A DNA stretch of 10,461 bases from Thalassospiraceae bacterium (lineage in GTDB: Bacteria; Pseudomonadota; Alphaproteobacteria; Rhodospirillales; Magnetovibrionaceae). Under the pieces are notes generated by a model. It did no database searches and had not been told where the DNA came from. It saw nothing but the letters and a program-made list of their open reading frames with translations. Location of the stretch: contig DAOWFB010000033.1 in the NCBI GenBank assembly GCA_030638205.1, positions 1-10,461 on the forward strand, written 5' to 3'. Positions 1 through 6,782 of the stretch are shown here, piece after piece. Numbering within the stretch: the first letter of the stretch is position 1; each line of letters begins with the position of its first letter. Both the position numbers and the translations under genes were made by a program.

Positions 1-1
1 T

Positions 2-1174
2 GTTGTTAACGGCAAGCTGGTTATGCCGCGTCATCCCAGAGACCCCGATTATTTGCGCCCGCTTTCAGGCTGGTATTGGGAAATAGCGATTAATGGTGAG
101 CCTGCCATGCGCTCACGTTCATTGTGGGATCAAGTATTAAATCTGGAAAAAATGCCCCGACCCGAACGAGGAGAATTAATTAGCTTTTCCTCCATCGGCC
201 CGCGTGGAGAAGCACTAAGAATTGCTGCAGAAACATTTACCCTGCCGGGGCTAACCGATGAAATAACAATTTATGCATCGGGTGCCGTCAGCGAAATTGA
301 AAAAACCATGGAAGAATTCAACGAAACCCTGACCCTTTCATTGATGGCGCTGGGTTTTGGAATGGCGGCGGCGGTGTTGTTGCAGGTGGTGCTGGGCCTT
401 CGACCCTTAAAAATTATGCAATCGCGTTTGGATGATATTCATGCCGGGCGGGCGGAACGCATGGTAGGTGATTATCCTTCCGAGATCGAACCGTTGGTAA
501 AAAATCTGAATATTTTGTTGGAAAATAACGCAGCCGTAATAGCGCGCGCCAGAACCCATGCCGGCAATCTTGCCCATGCCCTTAAAACACCGCTAGCCAT
601 ATTGCAAAATGAAGCCCCCAAAATGAGGGATGACAGGTGTAAAATAGTAACGGAACAAACCCAAGCAATGAATAAACTTATTTCCCGCCATCTTTCTCGA
701 GCGCGTGCCGCTGGCGGTGTTGGCGTTCCGGGACTGGTTTCTGATTTGGGCGAAATAATCTCGTCTTTGAAGCGCACCCTTGAGCGCATTTATACCGATA
801 GAAATATTCACATCTCATTGGTGAATACTCGGGGCCTGAGCGTGATGGGTGAACGCCAAGATATGGAAGAAATGTTGGGCAATCTTATTGATAATGCGTG
901 TAAGTGGGCCAAAACCAGAGTTCGCGTTAGCGGTAATAAAAATGCTAGCGATGGATTCTTGATTATAGAAGACGATGGCCCCGGCGTTCCGGATGACAAG
1001 CTTGTGGAGGTTTTAGGCCGGGGCAAACGCCTGGACGAAGCAACCCCCGGTTCGGGTCTGGGTTTGAGCATAGTCACTGATTTGGCCGAACTTTATAACG
1101 GCTCGCTCACCCTTGGACGTTCAGAAATGGGAGGCATGAAGGCCACTTTAAGACTTCCTTTGAGCCAGACTTAA
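2..1174 (+). CDS. Sensor histidine kinase, 5' end outside window
   Basis: This is the C-terminal part of a two-component sensor kinase that autophosphorylates on histidine and passes the phosphate to a response regulator. The reading frame is open to the window edge, seven codons before the first in-window ATG at 23, so the true start and first membrane segment lie outside. Numbering from that Met, residues 1-100 are probably extracytoplasmic. A hydrophobic segment follows at about 103-126, then a HAMP-like linker at 127-170. The H-box HALKTPL has the phospho-accepting His at 185. The N-box has Asn287 and Asn291, the G1 box EDDGPG lies at 316-321, and the G2 box GSGLGLS at 343-349. All catalytic boxes are intact. 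The layout resembles the PhoQ/FeuQ group, which usually follows a response regulator gene, but the partner is not visible. The input signal cannot be inferred. Confidence 0.93.
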   Translation, partial: VVNGKLVMPRHPRDPDYLRPLSGWYWEIAINGEPAMRSRSLWDQVLNLEKMPRPERGELISFSSIGPRGEALRIAAETFTLPGLTDEITIYASGAVSEIEKTMEEFNETLTLSLMALGFGMAAAVLLQVVLGLRPLKIMQSRLDDIHAGRAERMVGDYPSEIEPLVKNLNILLENNAAVIARARTHAGNLAHALKTPLAILQNEAPKMRDDRCKIVTEQTQAMNKLISRHLSRARAAGGVGVPGLVSDLGEIISSLKRTLERIYTDRNIHISLVNTRGLSVMGERQDMEEMLGNLIDNACKWAKTRVRVSGNKNASDGFLIIEDDGPGVPDDKLVEVLGRGKRLDEATPGSGLGLSIVTDLAELYNGSLTLGRSEMGGMKATLRLPLSQT

Positions 1175-1315
1175 ACCAAGAATCAACCAATAATTTTTAC
1201 CATTTCCCCTTATCCCCCTTGCATTTTTCTGCGTTTTTGGCATAACTCTGGGCCAAGCACACATAACTGGCCCTCCCCGGACAATTTTTTAACTTATAAA
1301 ATCAGGGAACCTGAC

Positions 1316-2509
1316 ATGAGCACCTTTAAAACAATCGATGACATGGACGTGAGCGGCAAAAAAGTTCTTGTTCGCGCCGACCTTAACGTACCCATGGCTG
1401 ATGGAAAACCATCTGACACCACCCGCATCGACCGTACGGTTCCCACCATTCGAGATCTTATTTCCCGCGGGGCCAAGGTTATTGTTATTTCACATTTTGG
1501 CAGACCCAAAGGCCAAGTTGTCCCTGAAATGTCTCTTAAGCCCGTAGCCGATGCCATGGGCACCGCGCTGGGTATGGACGTTAAATTTGCCACCGATACT
1601 ATTGGCGACAGCGCAAAAGAAGTCACCAATGCCATGAACAATGGTGATGTTGCCATGCTTGAAAATGTTCGCTTTCACGCCGAAGAAACCGAAAACGATG
1701 ATGCATTTGCATCGGCCATGGCGGCAATTGGCGATGTTTATGTTAATGATGCGTTTTCTACCGCCCACCGCGCCCACGCTTCGACTGATGCCTTGGCTCG
1801 TAAATTACCGGCCGCTGCCGGACGTTTGATGCAGGCAGAGCTAGAGGCATTGGGTGGTGCGCTTGGCAACCCACAAAAACCAGTTGCGGCTGTTGTTGGC
1901 GGGGCCAAGGTTTCAACCAAGATGGAAGTTCTAGGCAACCTTTCAAAAAAGGTTGATGTAATAATTATCGGTGGCGGCATGGCCAACACTTTTCTTTTTG
2001 CCAATGGCCACGATGTGGGCGCATCTCTTTGTGAAAAAGACATGGCCGATGAAGCCCGCAATATTGTTAAAACCGCGGCTGAAAACGGTTGTGAAATTGT
2101 TCTTCCGCTTGACGTGGTTGTGGCAAAGGAATTTGCCGCCGGTGCCGATAACAAGGTTGTTGGTATTGATGAAATACCATCCGACATGATGGCGCTGGAT
2201 ATTGGCCCCGCCACCATAAAAGACGTGGAAACAAGATTAGAGGGATGCAAGACCTTGGTTTGGAACGGCCCCTTTGGTGCATTTGAAATAGAGCCATTTG
2301 ATAAAGGTACCAACGCTGCAGCTCAGGCAGCGGCACGCCTGACCAAGGCGGGTACGCTTTTATCGGTTGCCGGTGGTGGCGATACGGTTGCGGCCTTGGC
2401 CCACGCCGGTGCGGCTGATGATTTTACCTATATTTCAACTGCTGGCGGCGCATTTTTAGAATGGATTGAAGGCAAGACCTTGCCTGGTGTTGCCGCCCTT
2501 GAGAGCTGA
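1316..2509 (+). CDS. pgk: Phosphoglycerate kinase
   Basis: Phosphoglycerate kinase interconverts 1,3-bisphosphoglycerate plus ADP with 3-phosphoglycerate plus ATP in glycolysis and gluconeogenesis, in the cytosol. The 397-residue length is normal for a bacterial enzyme. The N-terminal substrate-binding domain shows VRADLNVP (19-26), SHFGRPKG (59-66), LENVRF (115-120) and the NDAFSTAHRAHAS region (144-156). The nucleotide-binding domain shows GGAKVSTK (195-202), IIGGGMANTF (217-226), WNGPFGAFE (316-324), and the Gly-rich GGGDT (353-357) with STAGGA (374-379). The ATG at 1316 has an AGGGAA ribosome-binding site 6 bases upstream and gives the standard N-terminus. It lies 141 bases after the kinase gene and probably has its own transcription start. 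In many proteobacteria pgk sits beside gap or fba; neither is present here, and the next genes are small and apparently unrelated. Confidence 0.98.
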   Translation: MSTFKTIDDMDVSGKKVLVRADLNVPMADGKPSDTTRIDRTVPTIRDLISRGAKVIVISHFGRPKGQVVPEMSLKPVADAMGTALGMDVKFATDTIGDSAKEVTNAMNNGDVAMLENVRFHAEETENDDAFASAMAAIGDVYVNDAFSTAHRAHASTDALARKLPAAAGRLMQAELEALGGALGNPQKPVAAVVGGAKVSTKMEVLGNLSKKVDVIIIGGGMANTFLFANGHDVGASLCEKDMADEARNIVKTAAENGCEIVLPLDVVVAKEFAAGADNKVVGIDEIPSDMMALDIGPATIKDVETRLEGCKTLVWNGPFGAFEIEPFDKGTNAAAQAAARLTKAGTLLSVAGGGDTVAALAHAGAADDFTYISTAGGAFLEWIEGKTLPGVAALES

Positions 2510-2554
2510 TTTAGCTTAAAAAACAGTGTAATATTAACAACTTATTAAGGTTGC

Positions 2555-2583
2555 TTGCAAAAATACATCAAAAAACGTATATT
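2555..2583 (+). promoter_or_regulatory. Candidate sigma70 promoter for the small-gene cassette
   Basis: TTGCAA (2555-2560, 4 of 6 consensus), a 17-base spacer and TATATT (2578-2583, 5 of 6) lie between pgk and the first small gene. Transcription would begin near 2590, giving an 80-base leader. The leader contains a short hairpin, GCACC (2628-2632) with GGTGC (2640-2644) and a 7-base loop, ending 15 bases before the GGAG ribosome-binding site. The call rests on consensus matching only. I saw no flagellar sigma54 or sigma28 promoter pattern. Confidence 0.45.
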
Positions 2584-2671
2584 TAGGCAAGTTCTTTAAG
2601 AGGGCCACAGAAATTAGACCCCCAAAAGCACCAGCAAATGGTGCGGGTTCGTAGAAAACGGAGTAAATATT

Positions 2672-2899
2672 ATGGCTGTAACAGCAGCAGGAGCATCAGT
2701 TAACGTCCAACAAGCAATGATTGCTTTGCGTCAATCCGTACAGATGGAGCAGGTAGCATCATCATTGATTACTCAGGCCGCACAACAGGGCGCAAATACT
2801 GTCGCCCAGACAGAAGCACAAAGTGGAACTTCCGACGGTGGCACTTCCGACGGTGGCACTTCCGATGGCCGCGGCGAAGAGGTTGACGTTAATGCCTAA
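2672..2899 (+). CDS. Small protein, possible YjfB-type putative motility protein
   Basis: A 75-residue protein of uncertain function. Residues 1-45 are predicted to be helical and rich in Gln, Ala and Val. The stretch QQAMIALRQSVQMEQVASSL (13-32) resembles the QQ-hydrophobic-Lys-Lys helix of the YjfB putative motility protein family. The match is by eye and weak, and no biochemical role is established for that family. Residues 52-66 are three exact GTSDG repeats, followed by an acidic tail. There is no signal peptide or membrane segment. The ATG at 2672 has GGAG 8 bases upstream, which supports real translation. It is the first of three small same-strand genes after pgk, with a candidate promoter at 2555-2583. 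The repeat-bearing tail is probably unstructured. Confidence 0.72.
   Translation: MAVTAAGASVNVQQAMIALRQSVQMEQVASSLITQAAQQGANTVAQTEAQSGTSDGGTSDGGTSDGRGEEVDVNA
2825..2869 (+). repeat. Three tandem 15-base units encoding GTSDG
   Basis: Units at 2825-2839, 2840-2854 and 2855-2869 each encode Gly-Thr-Ser-Asp-Gly. The first two differ at one base and the third differs by synonymous changes at its last two codons. The length is a multiple of three, so copy-number change would keep the reading frame. Confidence 0.95.
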
Positions 2900-2964
2900 G
2901 CTCTAAGCTAGGTTTTATCCACACTTTTTACCGTTAAATGCAAAAATATCTCCTTGTTTGCCCC

Positions 2965-2987
2965 ATGGTTGATAAATAGTTAACCAT
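2965..2987. promoter_or_regulatory. Dyad ATGGTT/AACCAT between the first two small genes
   Basis: ATGGTT (2965-2970) and AACCAT (2982-2987) form a perfect 6-base dyad with an 11-base AT-rich spacer. It ends 20 bases before the next gene's start and just ahead of its ribosome-binding site. There is no T-run after it, so it does not look like an intrinsic terminator. It could be an operator or a weak RNA hairpin. Function is inferred only from position. Confidence 0.25.
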
Positions 2988-3007
2988 TGTGAGCGAGGAT
3001 TTGCCCT

Positions 3008-3361
3008 ATGGCTGATATATCAAGATTTTCATCCGCAAACTCGTCTCGGATTAACACTGCACAGGCGGTGCTTGATGCGCGCGCCCGTAAGAATAGCCAG
3101 AGCACTCAAAACGAAAACTCCACTACTGTTCAGTCAGGCTCTAAAGATGCAGCCCAGACATTTCAGGTGGCCAAACCCTCTTCTCCCGCACACAAGGGGT
3201 ATCTTGAACAAGAGGAAGTATCGTTTCGCGCCCGGGTTATGAGCCAGGACGAGACGCCTGAAAATATTCGCTCTTTGGCACGCTTAAAACGCACATTTGA
3301 TTCCGGCCAGCCATTGCGCGGAGATGTTCCACGAGGCTATTATCTGAATCTAAGAGTTTAA
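3008..3361 (+). CDS. Hypothetical protein with C-terminal GQPLRGDVPRGYYLNLRV motif
   Basis: A 117-residue protein whose family I cannot name. The first 65 residues are Ser/Asn/Gln/Ala-rich and look disordered. The C-terminal 45 residues look folded and constrained: ETPENIRSLARLKRTFDSGQ is followed by PLRGDVPRGYYLNLRV at the very end. That ending gives the impression of a conserved alphaproteobacterial small-protein family, but I cannot confirm this. No signal peptide or membrane segment is visible. The ATG at 3008 has GAGGA 8 bases upstream. The gene lies 108 bases after the first small gene and 27 bases before the third, so the last two are probably co-transcribed. A link to motility is only guilt by association with the first gene. 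Confidence 0.75.
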   Translation: MADISRFSSANSSRINTAQAVLDARARKNSQSTQNENSTTVQSGSKDAAQTFQVAKPSSPAHKGYLEQEEVSFRARVMSQDETPENIRSLARLKRTFDSGQPLRGDVPRGYYLNLRV

Positions 3362-3388
3362 AGATATCTATCTGATAGGAGCCACCCC

Positions 3389-3601
3389 ATGTCAAACCAT
3401 GCTGAAGTAGCAGCCAATTTATTGCGTAACGCCGCAATTTTTTTTCGTGATATTGGCGGGCAAAACCCTGAATTAAAAGAACAGATGGAAGTAAACGCGC
3501 GTACCTATGATGCGGTTGCAGATATGGTTCAATCAGATCCACATGGTGAAATGCCGCTTTCCAGTGGCGATACAGCTGTTAGCGAAAACAAAGCCGATTA
3601 G
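3389..3601 (+). CDS. Hypothetical small helical acidic protein
   Basis: A 70-residue protein I do not recognise. Residues 1-48 are likely two amphipathic helices: HAEVAANLLRNAAIFFRDIG, then ELKEQMEVNARTYDAVADMV after a short NP-containing turn. Residues 49-70 are a polar, acidic, probably flexible tail. It has no signal peptide, membrane segment or cysteine. A strong AGGAG ribosome-binding site (3377-3381) stands 7 bases before the ATG at 3389. It follows the preceding small gene by 27 bases, indicating one transcript. Its stop overlaps a 13-base palindrome (3596-3608), and the convergent ftsY stop is only 22 bases further on. A two-helix hairpin could bind a partner or dimerise, but nothing in the sequence names the target. 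Confidence 0.72.
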   Translation: MSNHAEVAANLLRNAAIFFRDIGGQNPELKEQMEVNARTYDAVADMVQSDPHGEMPLSSGDTAVSENKAD

Positions 3602-3608
3602 TCTAATC
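3596..3608. repeat. Palindrome GATTAGTCTAATC at the convergent gene junction
   Basis: A perfect 13-base palindrome with a central T overlaps the stop codon of the third small gene, in the 22-base gap before the convergent ftsY end. As a hairpin it would be a short AT-rich stem with a 3-base loop and no T-run on either side, so it is a poor intrinsic terminator. CTGGCCAG at 3616-3623 is a second short palindrome touching the ftsY stop. Confidence 0.35.
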
Positions 3609-3623
3609 AGTTATTCTGGCCAG

Positions 3624-4544
3624 TTAATTTTCCAGCCCCATAAGACTTTTTGAAAAATCATCGGGTTTAAATGATTTTAAATCATCAATGCCCTCGCCAA
3701 CACCTAATGCGTGTACCGGCAATTTAAATTTATTAGCTAGCGCAACCACCACCCCACCTTTGGCGGTGCCGTCTAGCTTGGTCATTGCCAGCCCGGTTAC
3801 ACCAACTATTTGTTTAAACGTTTCAACTTGAGAATGGGCATTTTGTCCAACGGTTGCATCAAGCACCAGCAAAACATCGTGGGGTGCGGTTTCATCAATC
3901 TTTTTTATAACCCTGATAATTTTTTCTAATTCTTGCATTAGGTCAGATTTATTTTGCAACCGTCCGGCGGTGTCTATTAAAAGAACATCAATATTTTCTG
4001 CTTTTGCACGGGTAAGTGCATCAAACGCCAGAGACGCCGAATCAGAACCAATGGCGCTGGCCACCACAGCTGAATTTGTTCTCTCACCCCAAACTTGCAA
4101 TTGTTCTATTGCCGCGGCACGAAATGTATCACCAGCGGCGAGCATTACGTTTTTGCCTTCGTTTTTAAATTGTTTTGCAAGTTTACCAATAGTCGTCGTC
4201 TTGCCAGCCCCGTTAACACCACAAACTAAAATCACATGAGGTTTCAAGGCTGAGTTAATTTCCAGCGGGTGGGCTATGGGGGCTAATATTTTTGTTATTT
4301 CAACGGCAAGGGCTAAACGTATTTCATCACCGCTTACTTCTTTTTCAAACCGTGTGCGCTTAATTTCGCTCACCAGTGCGGCCGCAGTTTGCGCACCCAT
4401 GTCTGACATAATTAAAATATCTTGCAATTCTTCCAGCAATAGCGCGTCCAGCTTGCGCTTGCCAGTGAACAGGTTGCCAATGCCATCGGTGATTTGTGCC
4501 GAAGAACGCCCCAGACCGGATTTAAGTTTCTCAAACCAACTCAT
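3624..4544 (-). CDS. ftsY: Signal recognition particle receptor FtsY
   Basis: FtsY is the membrane-associated GTPase that docks ribosome-Ffh-RNA complexes at the SecYEG translocon. The 306 residues contain an N domain (about 1-95) and a G domain. The motifs are G1 GVNGAGKTT (109-117), DTFRAAA (139-145), DTAGR (191-195), TKLDGTAKGG (255-264) and the closing GVGEGIDDL (281-289). The long acidic A domain of the E. coli protein is absent, as is common in alphaproteobacteria. Membrane contact is probably through the amphipathic N-terminal helix that begins MSWFEKLKSGL. The ATG at 4544 begins 2 bases after the mtaB stop, so the two are almost certainly co-transcribed and perhaps translationally coupled. 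It is the last gene of the dapF-mtaB-ftsY run. Its GTPase partner Ffh is encoded at 8325-9698. Confidence 0.97.
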   Translation of the reverse strand: MSWFEKLKSGLGRSSAQITDGIGNLFTGKRKLDALLLEELQDILIMSDMGAQTAAALVSEIKRTRFEKEVSGDEIRLALAVEITKILAPIAHPLEINSALKPHVILVCGVNGAGKTTTIGKLAKQFKNEGKNVMLAAGDTFRAAAIEQLQVWGERTNSAVVASAIGSDSASLAFDALTRAKAENIDVLLIDTAGRLQNKSDLMQELEKIIRVIKKIDETAPHDVLLVLDATVGQNAHSQVETFKQIVGVTGLAMTKLDGTAKGGVVVALANKFKLPVHALGVGEGIDDLKSFKPDDFSKSLMGLEN

Positions 4545-4546
4545 TG

Positions 4547-5833
4547 TTAAACTACTCGACCTAAAAGCTGCCTGTCGTTTGTACCATTAATTTTTACTTT
4601 AACAATTTCACCCGGCGTTTGTTCTGCATCTAATTTAATCGAAGCAAAACATTCACTGCGGGCGCTGTCAGGTTTTTCCACAAGCGCAGAAATTGTTTCA
4701 CCAACCAATGATAGCAAGCGTTTTTCTAGCTGGTCTTCGCCCACATCCCGCAATTTTTTTGCTCGGGCCTTTATGGTTGCGCCATCTGTTTGCGGCATTT
4801 TTTCAGCAGGCGTTCCGGGACGGGGTGAGTAGGGGAACACATGAAAATAATCCAAACCCATTTCCAGCACACCGTTAATGGTATTTTTGGCCATGCCATC
4901 GGTTTCAGTTGGAAAACCGGCAATAATATCTGCGCCCAATGCAATATTTGGGCGCGCGATTTTGAGCCGCCCGACCACATCAAGCACAAGCTCTGGGCTG
5001 TGGCGGCGCTTCATTCGCTTTAAAACCATGTTGTCCATTGCCTGCAAGCTAAGATGAACATGGGGCATTAGTCGTGGCTCGGTTGCAAAAAGATTTATAA
5101 TCCGCTCATCAATGCGCGCGGGGTCAAGCGAGCTAAGGCGCAAGCGGGGCAGTTCGGGAACTTGGGCCAAGACTGCCTCGATTATATCTGCAAGATTTAT
5201 GGACCGATCAAGGTCGTCGCCATAGGCAGCAATATCAACACCAGTTAAGACAATTTCGTTGTAGCCCTGGCTTCCAAGTTTTTTAACTTGGGTAACAATG
5301 TTATCAACCGTCACTGCCCGGTTGTGTCCACGAGCGGTTGGGATGATGCAAAAAGTACAGGTATTATCGCAACCTTGTTGCACCATTACAAATGCCCGTG
5401 CTCGACCTTCAAGCCCGCTTACCAAATGGCCGCTGGTTTCACGTATGGTCGAAATATCTGAAACACAAATGGTTCCACCGTTGTCATTGCCATCGTCATT
5501 GCCATCATCATTATTGGGGCCATTACCTAAAAGCGTTTCGGCAAAAAGCTTTTCTTCGTTGCCGACCACACGGTCGACCTCGTCCATTTTGGCAAATCGT
5601 TCGGGGTCAAGCTGGGCCGCACATCCGGTAACTATAATTCTGGCATCTGGGTTTTCCCGGGCCAGGCGGCGGATGGTTTGGCGCGCCTGTCTTTCGGCTT
5701 CGATAGTTACCGCGCAGGTGTTTATCACCACCGCATTTGGCGTTCCGGCCTTGATTAACTGTTCGCGCATGACTTCTGATTCAAGCGTATTAAGCCGACA
5801 GCCAAGGGTTACAATTTTTGGTGCAGCATTCAT
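4547..5833 (-). CDS. mtaB: tRNA t6A37 methylthiotransferase MtaB
   Basis: MtaB is a radical-SAM enzyme that converts t6A to ms2t6A at position 37 of ANN-decoding tRNAs, using two Fe-S clusters. The N-terminal MTTase domain has TLGCRLN with Cys12, NTCAVT with Cys40, and VTGCAAQ with Cys71, which bind the auxiliary cluster. The radical-SAM motif is at 155-162 (Cys155, Cys159, Cys162), followed by PTARG. The last 60 or so residues match a TRAM RNA-binding domain. The LGCRLN and NTCAVT signatures favour MtaB over MiaB or RimO. At 428 residues the length is normal. Between the first two domains is an odd Asn/Asp/Gly linker (about 106-120) encoded by a 12-base tandem repeat. The ATG at 5833 lies 6 bases after the dapF stop. 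It has no strong ribosome-binding site, so coupling to dapF translation is likely. Confidence 0.95.
   Translation of the reverse strand: MNAAPKIVTLGCRLNTLESEVMREQLIKAGTPNAVVINTCAVTIEAERQARQTIRRLARENPDARIIVTGCAAQLDPERFAKMDEVDRVVGNEEKLFAETLLGNGPNNDDGNDDGNDNGGTICVSDISTIRETSGHLVSGLEGRARAFVMVQQGCDNTCTFCIIPTARGHNRAVTVDNIVTQVKKLGSQGYNEIVLTGVDIAAYGDDLDRSINLADIIEAVLAQVPELPRLRLSSLDPARIDERIINLFATEPRLMPHVHLSLQAMDNMVLKRMKRRHSPELVLDVVGRLKIARPNIALGADIIAGFPTETDGMAKNTINGVLEMGLDYFHVFPYSPRPGTPAEKMPQTDGATIKARAKKLRDVGEDQLEKRLLSLVGETISALVEKPDSARSECFASIKLDAEQTPGEIVKVKINGTNDRQLLGRVV
5483..5506 (-). repeat. Two tandem 12-base units in the MtaB linker
   Basis: GTCATTGCCATC occurs twice in a row on the plus strand (5483-5494, 5495-5506) and degenerates into ATCATTATT after that. 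On the coding strand it yields a run of Asp, Gly and Asn residues. The unit is a multiple of three bases, so expansion or contraction would preserve the frame. It falls in the linker between the MTTase and radical-SAM domains. Confidence 0.9.
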
Positions 5834-5839
5834 CTCTAG

Positions 5840-6685
5840 TTATCCATTGGTGTCGGTCAATAACGCCGGATCTAATTCGCCCTTAAAGCTGTTAGATATC
5901 GGGCCGGTCATCAAAATATTATTATCCGCTAACCATTCAATTCGTAAAATCCCACCGTCTAGCACCACATCGGCTGCGCGTTCGCTCAGGCCTCGGCGCA
6001 CTGCTGCTACCAATGCAGCGCAGGCACCAGAACCACAGGCGCGGGTTATTCCGGCACCGCGTTCCCATACTCGCATGCGAATACGATCAGGTGATAAAAT
6101 CTCCACCACCTCTACGTTGGTGCGTTCGGGAAAAAATTTGTGGTTTTCAATAACCGGGCCAATGGTGGCAAGGTCAATTGCGTCCGCGTCATCAACAAAA
6201 AATACCGCATGGGGATTGCCGACATTAACACCAACAGGATCGCTTAACCCATCAACACTTAATGGCAAATGCAGCGTATCGCAGGCATCTAAAACCGGTA
6301 TATCGCGCCAATCTAATTTGGCCGGCCCCATATCAACACTATAAAGCCCGCCGGGACCTTTTTCGCTATCCAACAATCCAGATGTGGTTTCCACAATTGC
6401 GTGGTCGCTATTTTTTTCATCCATTAAAATAGAGGCAACACATCTAGTCGCATTGCCGCACGCGCCCACTTCTGATCCGTCGGGGTTGTATATGCGCATG
6501 AATACGTCAGCCACGTCTGCTTTGGCCGGCTCCATAACAATCAACTGGTCGCAGCCGATACCACCCCGCCTGTCAGCTATGGCACGCCTAGCCGCTGGCG
6601 AAAGGGCGTTCCCCCCATCACGACGGTCAAGGATGACGAAATCGTTGCCGAGACCGTGCATCTTTATGAAATCAAGTTCGCTCAT
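5840..6685 (-). CDS. dapF: Diaminopimelate epimerase
   Basis: DapF epimerises LL- to meso-diaminopimelate, the direct precursor of lysine and of the peptidoglycan cross-link residue, in the cytosol and without a cofactor. The 281-residue length is typical. Both catalytic cysteines are present: Cys76 in ACGNATR and Cys217 in RACGSGACAA. The N-terminal KMHGLGNDFV (8-17), NPDGSE (67-72), VGNPHAVFF (155-163) and ERGAGITRACGSG (208-220) are further signatures. The ATG at 6685 gives the usual N-terminus, and an in-frame stop lies three codons upstream. No ribosome-binding site is seen at normal distance. Instead a perfect TATAAT ends 5 bases before the ATG, suggesting a leaderless transcript. It heads the dapF-mtaB-ftsY cluster. 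Confidence 0.97.
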   Translation of the reverse strand: MSELDFIKMHGLGNDFVILDRRDGGNALSPAARRAIADRRGGIGCDQLIVMEPAKADVADVFMRIYNPDGSEVGACGNATRCVASILMDEKNSDHAIVETTSGLLDSEKGPGGLYSVDMGPAKLDWRDIPVLDACDTLHLPLSVDGLSDPVGVNVGNPHAVFFVDDADAIDLATIGPVIENHKFFPERTNVEVVEILSPDRIRMRVWERGAGITRACGSGACAALVAAVRRGLSERAADVVLDGGILRIEWLADNNILMTGPISNSFKGELDPALLTDTNG

Positions 6686-6690
6686 GAGGC

Positions 6691-6721
6691 ATTATATGAG
6701 CCTAAACACCTTTTAAGTCCA
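6691..6721 (-). promoter_or_regulatory. Candidate promoter giving a leaderless dapF mRNA
   Basis: On the minus strand a perfect TATAAT (6696-6691) stands 5 bases before the dapF ATG. TGGACT (6721-6716) is a 4-of-6 match to the -35 box, with a long 19-base spacer. A start 6-7 bases after the -10 would fall on or next to the first base of the start codon. The perfect -10 is visible; the leaderless inference comes from spacing and from the missing ribosome-binding site. Confidence 0.45.
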
Positions 6722-6734
6722 GCCAGACTAGTTT

Positions 6735-6782
6735 TGACGGCTTCGGCTTTGGTGGCTTTGGTTTTTATGGTTTTGGTGGTGG
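6735..6782 (-). pseudogene. In-frame Pro/Lys-coding tail beyond the regulator stop
   Basis: Directly after the TAG stop (6785-6783) the same minus-strand frame reads PPPKP, a TAA stop (6767-6765), then KPKPPKPKPS. Of the first 16 sense and stop codons after TAG, 14 are Pro or Lys. This looks like the remains of a Pro/Lys-rich C-terminal extension broken by two nonsense changes. Chance is possible because the DNA is a simple TGG/CTT/TTT repeat. The frame stays open to a TAG about 60 bases upstream of dapF. Confidence 0.35.

Noticed and set aside
1219..1247. pgk promoter with TTGCAT and CATAAC
   Set aside because: Only 3 of 6 and 4 of 6 matches with doubtful spacing; not better than chance in this T-rich gap.
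1250..1273. GGGCCA/TGGCCC hairpin between the kinase gene and pgk as a terminator
   Set aside because: The stem is only 6 bases with a 12-base loop, and the T-run begins 11 bases after the stem, too far for an intrinsic terminator.
1738..2313. Minus-strand open frame of 191 codons inside pgk
   Set aside because: It is antisense to a fully conserved pgk, its composition is Ser/Pro/Ala-rich, and no domain is visible.
5298..6344. Long plus-strand open frame of 348 codons
   Set aside because: It runs antisense across mtaB and dapF, both of which have intact catalytic motifs. Its translation is low-complexity Ser/Pro/Ala/Arg-rich with no recognisable domain.
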